The notes under the pieces were generated by a model. That model did no database searches. It was not told the DNA's origin and saw only the letters and a list, made by a program, of their open reading frames with translations. Of a stretch of DNA of 20,277 bases, positions 7,706 through 13,966 are shown piece by piece. Made by a program: the position numbers and the translations under genes. The stretch lies in NCBI GenBank assembly GCA_937896015.1, contig CALBLR010000151.1:1-20277 (forward strand), written 5' to 3'. How positions within the stretch are numbered: position 1 is the stretch's first letter; each line of letters starts with the position of its first letter. The stretch comes from an uncultured Prevotellaceae bacterium. GTDB lineage: Bacteria > Bacteroidota > Bacteroidia > Bacteroidales > Muribaculaceae.

Positions 7706-7816
7706 GTATGGTGGATACTTACGGTTGTTTTCTGCTAAAATAGTGCAAATCGAGCGCATAGTGCCGAAACGAGCTTGCTCGATTTCAGCCTTTGTCGAGA
7801 TGCCGCCTATTTTCTG

Positions 7817-7824
7817 CAAAAATA
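7817..7824 (-). promoter_or_regulatory. Candidate -7 box for the ATPase gene
   Basis: The minus strand reads TATTTTTG, matching TAnnTTTG, 112 bases ahead of the chosen ATG at 7705. It sits inside the inverted repeat CTATTTT-ctgca-AAAATAG (7807-7825). No TTG is found at the usual -33 distance. Confidence 0.35.
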
Positions 7825-7849
7825 GCTAAAATGTGCAGAATATGATGCC

Positions 7850-7905
7850 GTATTGAATAAAAAGTGCTGATTTTATTCAATACGAATGATTAATTGAATA
7901 AAATC
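7850..7905. repeat. Three copies of ATTGAATAAAA in alternating orientation
   Basis: GTATTGAATAAAA (7850-7862) and TTTTATTCAATAC (7871-7883) form a perfect 13-bp inverted repeat with an 8-base spacer. A third copy, ATTGAATAAAATC (7893-7905), is a perfect 13-base inverted match to 7869-7881. The middle copy can pair with either flank. It lies just upstream of the ATPase promoter region and could be an operator or the edge of inserted DNA. Confidence 0.75.
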
Positions 7906-8169
7906 GGTGCTTCATGGTATAGTTGGGTGGGGCTATTGTTACCGTATTGTGATGCAAATTCACACAGTTGTTATAGCCGTGTGAGGCTGAGTGGCTAACT
8001 TTGCCGTCGAATTAGGGATATGCTTAACTTAAAGTTGAGTTTTTAAGAAATAAGCAAGCATTAGAAACAACGATTTTAGAGATACCATTAATTTTGGTTA
8101 TGGTAAGAGCGTGATGCGTTTTTGTGAAAAAGCGTGCGCGCTGTTTTTTTGTGTGCAAAAAGCGTTTTC

Positions 8170-8766
8170 TCAGTCGAACAGCGACGGCTGCTTGAGCAGC
8201 CTGAACGACATGCGGTGGTAGGGCGATGTGCCGAATTCGGCAATGGCAGCGCGGTGGTCGCGCGTGGGGTAGCCCTTGTTTTTGTCCCAGCCATATTGCG
8301 GATATTCGCCGGCAATGCGGCGCATATACTCGTCGCGGTGGGTCTTGGCCAGAATCGATGCGGCGGCGATGCACATCATTTTGGAGTCGCCTTTCACAAT
8401 GGTGGTGTGCGGAATGCCGGGGTAGGGCTTGAAGCGGTTGCCGTCGATGAGCAGCGCCTCGGGGCGCACCTTTAGCTGGCTTATGGCGCGGTGCATGGCC
8501 AGAATGGAGGCGTTGAGGATGTTGATGCGGTCGATTTCGGCAGGGTCGATCATAGCCACGGCCCAAGCCACGGCCTCGCGCTCAATGACGGGGCGCAGCG
8601 CGTCGCGCTGGTGCTCGGTGAGCTGCTTGCTGTCGTTAATCAGGTCGTTGCTGAAGTGCGGCGGCAGAATCACAGCGGCAGCGGTCACGGGTCCGGCCAG
8701 GCATCCGCGGCCGGCTTCGTCGCAGCCAGCCTCAATGCGTCCGTCGATAAGGAATTGCTGTAGCAT
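8170..8766 (-). CDS. rnhB: Ribonuclease HII
   Basis: A 198-residue enzyme that cuts the RNA strand of RNA-DNA hybrids, including single ribonucleotides left in DNA. The signature [14 protein letters not shown] gives catalytic Asp16 and Glu17. The third carboxylate is Asp108 in LLIDGNRF, and the fourth is Asp145 in [17 protein letters not shown] and [11 protein letters not shown] are also typical, and the length is normal. The ATG at 8766 is chosen; a GTG at 8775 in the same frame would add three residues and start two bases after the upstream gene's stop. It follows the polyprenyl synthase gene with a gap of about 10 bases, so the two form an operon, probably read from the promoter near 9769. 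Confidence 0.96.
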   Translation of the reverse strand: MLQQFLIDGRIEAGCDEAGRGCLAGPVTAAAVILPPHFSNDLINDSKQLTEHQRDALRPVIEREAVAWAVAMIDPAEIDRINILNASILAMHRAISQLKVRPEALLIDGNRFKPYPGIPHTTIVKGDSKMMCIAAASILAKTHRDEYMRRIAGEYPQYGWDKNKGYPTRDHRAAIAEFGTSPYHRMSFRLLKQPSLFD

Positions 8767-8776
8767 AATGGTCACC

Positions 8777-9751
8777 TCACTTTTTGCGCTCTATAATGTA
8801 GCGGAATATCAGCTTGAAGGCGTCGATGGTTTCGCACGGCTCATAGCTGTTGAGCACCTTGTCGGCCTCAAGGCGCAGGCGCTCCATGGTGCTGTAGGCA
8901 TATTCGATGCCGCCGTTTTGCTTGGCAAACTCGATGAGGCGGTCGATTTCGGCGGTGCTGAGCTCGCTTTTGTGGGCCAGGGCCAGCATGTCGTCGTGCT
9001 CTGGCAAGCCGGTTTGCGACAGGGCGTAGATGAGCGGCAGCGTCACTTTGCCCTCGCGCAGGTCATTGCCGGTGGGTTTGCCTATCACGGGGTCGTTGAA
9101 GTAGTCAAACGTGTCGTCCTTGATTTGGAAGCACATGCCCAGCAGCTGGGCATAGCGCTTTAGCGGCTCAATCTGAGCCTGTGCTGCACCTGCTGCCAGG
9201 CCGCCCACCGCCACGCAGCTTGTGAACAGCGATGCCGTCTTGTGGCTGATGATGTCGAAGTAGTGTGCTTCGGTGATGCTGTGGTTGCGCGCGTTGTCAA
9301 ACTGGTCGATTTCTCCAAGAGCGAGGTCGGCGCCGAGGCGTGCCATGGTGTTGAGAATTTCCACGCTGCTGGTGTGTGTGGCGCAGGCCAGCGCCCCGCT
9401 CACAAAGAAGTCGCCCACCAGCACTGCTATGTGGTTGTCCCAAGTGCTGTTGATGGTGTCGATGCCGCGCCGCTCCTTGCTGCGGTCAATCACGTCGTCG
9501 TGAATTAGCGACGCGTTGTGCAGCATCTCGATGGCTGCGCCTGCATGCAGCACGCTGCTGTTGACGCCGCCAAACAGCTGCCCGCTGAGCAGCACCAGTA
9601 TGGGGCGCAGCTGTTTGCCCTTCACCTTCAGATAGTTGCTCACTATCTGATTCATGAGCGGGCTGGAGCTGTGCAGCGTTTTTTCGATAATGGCGTTGAG
9701 CGTGGCCAAGTCGGGACCTATGGAGTGTTGTATGTCTTCGAGTTTGATCAT
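8777..9751 (-). CDS. Polyprenyl diphosphate synthase (trans, long-chain)
   Basis: A 324-residue all-trans isoprenyl diphosphate synthase that extends allylic diphosphates with isopentenyl diphosphate, most likely for the menaquinone side chain; that role is inferred from the phylum. The first Asp-rich motif is SLIHDDVID at 81-89 and the second is [10 protein letters not shown] at 208-217. KGKQLRP at 44-50 is the usual substrate-binding start, and [15 protein letters not shown] at about 225-239 is the conserved region after the second motif. Chain length cannot be read from sequence alone. It is the first gene of an operon with rnhB and is divergent from polA across about 155 bases. Confidence 0.93.
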   Translation of the reverse strand: MIKLEDIQHSIGPDLATLNAIIEKTLHSSSPLMNQIVSNYLKVKGKQLRPILVLLSGQLFGGVNSSVLHAGAAIEMLHNASLIHDDVIDRSKERRGIDTINSTWDNHIAVLVGDFFVSGALACATHTSSVEILNTMARLGADLALGEIDQFDNARNHSITEAHYFDIISHKTASLFTSCVAVGGLAAGAAQAQIEPLKRYAQLLGMCFQIKDDTFDYFNDPVIGKPTGNDLREGKVTLPLIYALSQTGLPEHDDMLALAHKSELSTAEIDRLIEFAKQNGGIEYAYSTMERLRLEADKVLNSYEPCETIDAFKLIFRYIIERKK

Positions 9752-9768
9752 GAGCCTATAATGAAGTG

Positions 9769-9776
9769 CAAAATTA
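9769..9776 (-). promoter_or_regulatory. Candidate -7 box for polyprenyl synthase-rnhB operon
   Basis: The minus strand reads TAATTTTG, matching TAnnTTTG, 17 bases ahead of the start codon at 9751. A TTC rather than TTG stands about 22 bases further upstream, so the -33 element is imperfect. Confidence 0.5.
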
Positions 9777-9907
9777 GCAATAAATATTCGCTAAAGCCGA
9801 AATTTAGCTCCAAATATTTCCAAATGCGAGTTAAAAGCCCTAATTTTATCTGATAATAACCACGCAGGTGCAGCAAGCTGCATTTGCCGCTATAATTACA
9901 CTCAGTG

Positions 9908-12697
9908 ATGAACAACAACAGACTGTTTTTGCTCGACGCCTATGCGCTCATATTCCGCGCCTACTATGCCCTGATGCGCAATCCGCGCTTTGCGGCAGGC
10001 GGGCTCAACACCTCGGCCATATTCGGCTTTGTCAACACCCTGCAAGATTTGCTCAAGCGCGAGTCGCCATCCCATATTGCCGTGTGCTTCGACCCGCCTG
10101 GCGGCACATTCCGCCACGAGGCATATGAGGAATACAAGGCCCAGCGCGAGGCCACGCCCGAAGGCATAAAGCAGGCTGTTCCCTACATTAAGCGCATAGT
10201 CGAGGCCTACCGCATACCCATCTACGAGGTGGCCGGCTACGAGGCCGACGATGTGATAGGCACCCTGGCCCACAAGGGCGCGGCTGCAGGCTTCGAGACC
10301 TATATGGTGACGGGCGACAAGGACTTCGGGCAGCTGGTGGCGCCAGGCGTGAAAATCTACAATCCCGCAAAGGGCATCATCGAGGGCGTGGACGAGATAA
10401 AGGCCAAGTATGGCATCGACAGTCCGCTTCAGGTGATCGACCTGCTCGGGCTCATGGGCGATGCGGCCGACAACATTCCCGGCTGCCCGGGCGTGGGGCC
10501 TAAGACGGCCGAAAAGCTGATACACCAGTTCGGGTCGATTGAAAATCTGCTCGACCACACGGCCGAGGTGAAGGGCACATTGCAAAAGAAGATTGCCGAC
10601 AATGCCGAGCAAATCAGGTTCTCGAAGTTTCTTGCCACCATCAAGACCGATGTGCCTGTGGAGTTTGACGAGCAAAGGCTGCGCCGCGTGCCCGTGGACT
10701 ACACCAAGCTGCGAAGCCTTTTCAACGAACTTGAGTTCCGCTCGCTGGCCAGGCGCATCATCGACCAGGGCGAGGCCAACGTGGGCATTGAGGGCTGCGC
10801 TCCGCCGGCCCAGCCAGCCAAGGTGGCAGTGGCACAGCAGCAGTCGCTGTTCGACGCAGCCGAGGTGCAGCCCGCCGCCGACGGTGCTGCTCCCGCCGTG
10901 CGCCGCACCCTGGCCCAGATGCCGCACGACTACCGTTTTGTGGCCGACACCAGCGAGGCCGTGGGCATAGTGGAGCGCCTTGCCCGGCAGCCGCGCGTGG
11001 CAGTGCACATTGTGGCCGCCGGCGACGAGGCCATGCGGGCCACAATGCTTGGCGTGGCAGTGTGTGCCGAAGGCGGTGAGGCCTACTATATGCCGCTCGA
11101 CGGGTTTGGGCTTATGCTCGGAGCGGTGGCGCCGCTGTTTACCGGCAAAGCGTGCATTGTGAGCGCTGATGTGAAGCGCGACATGGTGATGCTGGGAGCG
11201 CAAGGCGTGCCGTTTACCTCACCCTACTACGACACCGGTGTGGCCCACTACCTGCTGCAGCCCGAGCGCAGCCACGACACCCGCAGCGTGGCCGCCGACG
11301 AGCTTCACCACGACGCCATTGCTCCCGAGGCCATTCTCGGCCCCAAAGGCCGCGGGCAGTTGAAGCTGGGACAGGTGGCCCCTGAGCGCATGACCGACCC
11401 TGCATGCGAACTGGCGCAGCTTGCACTTGAGCTGCCGCCGGTGCTCGACAGCCAAATCAAGGCCAACGGCATGGAGCATTTGCTGGCCGACATCGAAATG
11501 CCGCTTGTGGCCGTGCTGGCGCGGATGGAGCTGGCCGGTGCGCGCATCGACGTGAAGGCGCTCAGCGACTATTCGGTGCGGCTCACGGCGCGCATGCGGC
11601 AGCTTGAGGCCGAGTGCTGCCAGCTGGCCGGGATGCAGTTCAACACCGCCTCGCCGGCGCAGGTGGGCGAGGTGCTGTTCGACCGGTTGAAACTCGATGA
11701 GAAAGCCAAGAAGACCAAGAGTGGAAAGTATTCCACCACCGAGGAGGTCCTGCTCAAGTTGCAGGACCGCCACCCGCTGGTGGGCAAAATTCTTGAGCTG
11801 CGCGGCATACGCAAGCTGCTGTCGACCTACGTCAACGCACTGCCGCAGCTCATCAATCCGCGCACGTGCCGCATCCACACCACATTCAACCAGACGGTGA
11901 CGGCCACGGGACGCCTGTCGTCGGCCAACCCCAACCTGCAAAACATACCCGTGCGCACCGACGAGGGCCGCGAGATACGCAAGGCATTCATTCCCAGCGA
12001 CGGCAACGTGTTTTTCTCGGCCGACTATTCGCAAATAGAGCTTCGTCTGGTGGCCGACCTCAGCGGCGACACCACTATGCTCGACGCATTCAGCCACGGC
12101 CACGACATCCACGCCATCACAGCGGCAAAAATCTATCATGAGACCCTCGACAGCGTCACTCCCGACCAGCGCCGCAAAGCCAAGACGGCCAACTTCGGCA
12201 TTCTGTATGGCATTTCGGCGTTCGGCCTCTCGGAGCGGCTGTCGATTCCGCGCTCGGAGGCTAAGATGCTCATCGACGGCTACTTCACCACATTTCCGCA
12301 GGTGCGCCAGTACATCGACCGCAGCATTGCCGCAGCCAAGGAAAAGGGCTATGTGACCACACTGTATGGCCGCCGCCGCATGCTGCCCGACATCAACTCG
12401 CGCAACGCGGTGGTGCGCAGCTTCAGCGAGCGCAACGCCATCAATGCCCCCATTCAGGGCACCGCGGCCGACATCATCAAGATTGCCATGATAGCCATCG
12501 ACCGCCGCTTTGCAGCCGAGGGCATAAAGTCGAAGATGATATTGCAGGTGCACGATGAGTTGAACTTCGATGTGCTTCCAAATGAACTCGACCAGGTGCG
12601 GCAGATAGTGGTGAGGGAGATGGAAAACGCCTATCACGGCCGCGTGCGCCTCACGGCCAGTCACGGCGAGGGTGCCAACTGGCTCGATGCACATTAA
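9908..12697 (+). CDS. polA: DNA polymerase I with degenerate 3'-5' exonuclease site
   Basis: A 929-residue DNA polymerase I for Okazaki fragment maturation and repair. Residues 1-290 are the 5' flap nuclease (LFLLDAYALIFRAYYA, GYEADDVIGT, GDKDFGQL, GLMGDAADNIPGCPG). The polymerase occupies about 525-929: motif A FFSADYSQIELR, motif B RRKAKTANFGILYG, motif C LQVHDELNF, all intact. Between them lies the 3'-5' exonuclease domain, with its fold landmarks (YYDTGVAHYLLQPE, GPKGRGQ) but without key residues. Exo I reads VHIVAAG where Bacteroides has LDTETTG, and Exo III reads PACEL where YACED is expected. Proofreading is therefore probably absent. The ATG at 9908 is preferred to the adjoining GTG at 9905. 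It is transcribed alone, divergent from the polyprenyl synthase gene. Confidence 0.96.
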   Translation: MNNNRLFLLDAYALIFRAYYALMRNPRFAAGGLNTSAIFGFVNTLQDLLKRESPSHIAVCFDPPGGTFRHEAYEEYKAQREATPEGIKQAVPYIKRIVEAYRIPIYEVAGYEADDVIGTLAHKGAAAGFETYMVTGDKDFGQLVAPGVKIYNPAKGIIEGVDEIKAKYGIDSPLQVIDLLGLMGDAADNIPGCPGVGPKTAEKLIHQFGSIENLLDHTAEVKGTLQKKIADNAEQIRFSKFLATIKTDVPVEFDEQRLRRVPVDYTKLRSLFNELEFRSLARRIIDQGEANVGIEGCAPPAQPAKVAVAQQQSLFDAAEVQPAADGAAPAVRRTLAQMPHDYRFVADTSEAVGIVERLARQPRVAVHIVAAGDEAMRATMLGVAVCAEGGEAYYMPLDGFGLMLGAVAPLFTGKACIVSADVKRDMVMLGAQGVPFTSPYYDTGVAHYLLQPERSHDTRSVAADELHHDAIAPEAILGPKGRGQLKLGQVAPERMTDPACELAQLALELPPVLDSQIKANGMEHLLADIEMPLVAVLARMELAGARIDVKALSDYSVRLTARMRQLEAECCQLAGMQFNTASPAQVGEVLFDRLKLDEKAKKTKSGKYSTTEEVLLKLQDRHPLVGKILELRGIRKLLSTYVNALPQLINPRTCRIHTTFNQTVTATGRLSSANPNLQNIPVRTDEGREIRKAFIPSDGNVFFSADYSQIELRLVADLSGDTTMLDAFSHGHDIHAITAAKIYHETLDSVTPDQRRKAKTANFGILYGISAFGLSERLSIPRSEAKMLIDGYFTTFPQVRQYIDRSIAAAKEKGYVTTLYGRRRMLPDINSRNAVVRSFSERNAINAPIQGTAADIIKIAMIAIDRRFAAEGIKSKMILQVHDELNFDVLPNELDQVRQIVVREMENAYHGRVRLTASHGEGANWLDAH

Positions 12698-12740
12698 TCG
12701 TACGGGCGGCAACCAATTTTTTTTGAAAAAAGCTGATTTT

Positions 12741-12757
12741 GCGTGAGTGATTCACGC
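12741..12757. repeat. Short palindrome upstream of sigma gene
   Basis: GCGTGA (12741-12746) and TCACGC (12752-12757) form a 6-bp inverted repeat around GTGAT. It lies 29 bases before the sigma gene ATG at 12786 and 44 bases after polA. No T run follows, so an operator is more likely than a terminator; no known binding site is matched. Confidence 0.4.
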
Positions 12758-12785
12758 CTGTGTGGGGTGTTGTATATAGAGACAC

Positions 12786-13295
12786 ATGTTTTTTGGAATG
12801 AACTACGACGACTATATAGAGCATCTCTTTAAACTGCATTACGCCCGCTTGGTGGCCATTGCGCAAAGCATGCTGCGCGATGCCGACGAGAGCCGCGATG
12901 TGGTGAGTGATGTGTTTGCCCTGATGTGGGAGCGCAAGCTGCGCTTGCAGCCCGATGCCGAATGGCAGTATCTGGCGGTGAGCGTGCGCAACCGCTGCCT
13001 CAAGAGCCTGGCCCACGGCAAGGCGGCGCAGCGCGCGCAGTTGCTCTACCCCATAGAATTGTCGATCTACGACGACTCTGGCGAACTGCGCCGGAGCCGG
13101 CTTGAGGTACTGCCCCAAGCCATTGCATCGAGTCTCGATGAGCAGCAGCGGCAGGCCCTGGAACTGTGCTTTGGCCAGGGAATGACGCAAAGCCAGGCTG
13201 CGAGCCGCATGGGCATAAGCCTCGCCACGGTGGGGAGGCGAATAGTGAGTGCAGTGAGAACATTAAAAGAAACCCTTAAAAAATCAGCAGAATGA
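12786..13295 (+). CDS. FecI-like ECF sigma factor
   Basis: A 169-residue ECF sigma factor of the kind paired with FecR-type anti-sigma proteins in Bacteroidetes. Region 2 spans about residues 8-80 (YIEHLFKLHYARLVAIAQSML, DESRDVVSDVFALMWE, YLAVSVRNRCLK). Region 4 spans about 105-165 (LDEQQRQALELCFGQGMTQSQAA, MGISLATVGRRIVSAVRTLK, the helix-turn-helix). The ATG at 12786 may be too early: relatives usually begin close to the in-frame ATG at 12798 (MNYDDYIEH), which would give 165 residues. The last codons overlap the anti-sigma start as ATGA, so translation of the two is coupled. Upstream DNA holds a short palindrome but no convincing -7 box. Confidence 0.92.
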   Translation: MFFGMNYDDYIEHLFKLHYARLVAIAQSMLRDADESRDVVSDVFALMWERKLRLQPDAEWQYLAVSVRNRCLKSLAHGKAAQRAQLLYPIELSIYDDSGELRRSRLEVLPQAIASSLDEQQRQALELCFGQGMTQSQAASRMGISLATVGRRIVSAVRTLKETLKKSAE

Positions 13296-13960
13296 ATGCG
13301 AATAACCTAAACCAAACCAAAGATGAGCTGGTGGCGCGCCTCATCGACCATCCCGAATCGTTCACCGAGAGTGAGGTGAGCCAAATACTTGCCGATGAGG
13401 AGTGCCGGAAACTTTATGACGCGGCGCTTGAACTGAAGTGCATGATGCGCGAGCGGCAAGTGACAGAAGACGAGACGGCTGAGGCTTGGCGGCAGCTTAG
13501 ACTGCGTCACAGCACGCACCGCACATGGTGGCGCATGGCTGCCGCTGTGGCGGCGGTGGTGGTGCTGAGCGGCATTGCATATGCCACCATCAGCAGCCTG
13601 GGTTTCACGTCGGGCCATTCCGGAGGCCAGAGAGCCGAGGTGGCGCAGACAGAGCCCACGACTACGCCAGAGTCCGGCCGGCCAGCCGCCTTGACTGCGG
13701 ATGTGGCCGACAGCGCATGCGCCGCCGCCCGGCAGACGCCCGACACGGTCACTTTTACCAATGCTCCGCTAAGTTCAATTGTTGAGCAGGTGGCCGCACG
13801 CCATGGGATGAAAGCCGATGTGCGTAACGCTTCGGCAGCCTCGGTGCGCATATATTATGTATGGGCCGTGGCCGACAACCTTGAAAAGGTGGTGGGCGAC
13901 CTCAACACGTTTGAGCACGTGAAGATTACTATTACTGACGACGAACTGATTATCGACTAA
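13292..13960 (+). CDS. Compact FecR-type anti-sigma factor with DUF4974/STN-like domain
   Basis: A 222-residue single-pass inner membrane protein. Residues 1-78 are cytoplasmic and charged (TKDELVARLIDHPESF, SEVSQILADEECRKLYDAA), the likely sigma-binding part. The membrane helix is about 82-102. A Thr/Pro/Ala-rich periplasmic linker runs to about 150. Residues 151-222 (VTFTNAPLSSIVEQVAARHG ... VKITITDDELIID) match the DUF4974 domain, an STN-like fold at the C-terminus of FecR-like proteins. Classic FecR proteins are 300-390 residues with a central FecR beta domain between helix and DUF4974; here that domain is missing. It overlaps the sigma gene by four bases and is six bases ahead of the receptor gene. 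The periplasmic domain likely contacts the receptor. Confidence 0.85.
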   Translation: MNANNLNQTKDELVARLIDHPESFTESEVSQILADEECRKLYDAALELKCMMRERQVTEDETAEAWRQLRLRHSTHRTWWRMAAAVAAVVVLSGIAYATISSLGFTSGHSGGQRAEVAQTEPTTTPESGRPAALTADVADSACAAARQTPDTVTFTNAPLSSIVEQVAARHGMKADVRNASAASVRIYYVWAVADNLEKVVGDLNTFEHVKITITDDELIID

Positions 13961-13966
13961 TCGCTT

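Larger units (their letters stand above)
7706..8169. other. Intergenic region with repeats, no gene seen
   Basis: This stretch separates the ATPase start from the rnhB stop, both on the minus strand. It contains a duplicated promoter-like 16-mer (7728-7743 and 7810-7825), a three-copy inverted/direct repeat (7850-7905), short hairpins at 7960-7984 and 8023-8039, a plus-strand TAACTTTG at 7996-8003 with no gene behind it, and an imperfect direct repeat near 8116-8166. No reading frame here resembles a protein. Confidence 0.6.

Noticed and set aside
7948..7964. CRP-like site TGTGA-N7-TCACA
   Set aside because: The spacer is 7 instead of 6, and no nearby promoter fits its position.
8116..8166. 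Imperfect direct repeat of GCGTTTTTGTG-type sequence after rnhB
   Set aside because: The similarity is mostly runs of T and A with GCG edges, and no stable terminator stem forms.
8024..8566. Minus-strand frame overlapping rnhB and running into the gap downstream
   Set aside because: It is a different frame of rnhB; the tail in the gap is not protein-like.
9869..9882. Palindrome TGCAGC-AA-GCTGCA upstream of polA
   Set aside because: It is a short, common type of palindrome with no supporting -7 box; not enough to call an operator.
9902..11203. Minus-strand open frame (433 codons) opposite the N-terminal part of polA
   Set aside because: Same reasoning: it is a codon-bias shadow of the nuclease domains.
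11219..12712. Long minus-strand open frame (497 codons) opposite polA
   Set aside because: It is fully antisense to conserved polymerase motifs, has His/Val/Ala-rich composition typical of the complement of GC-rich coding DNA, and matches no family.
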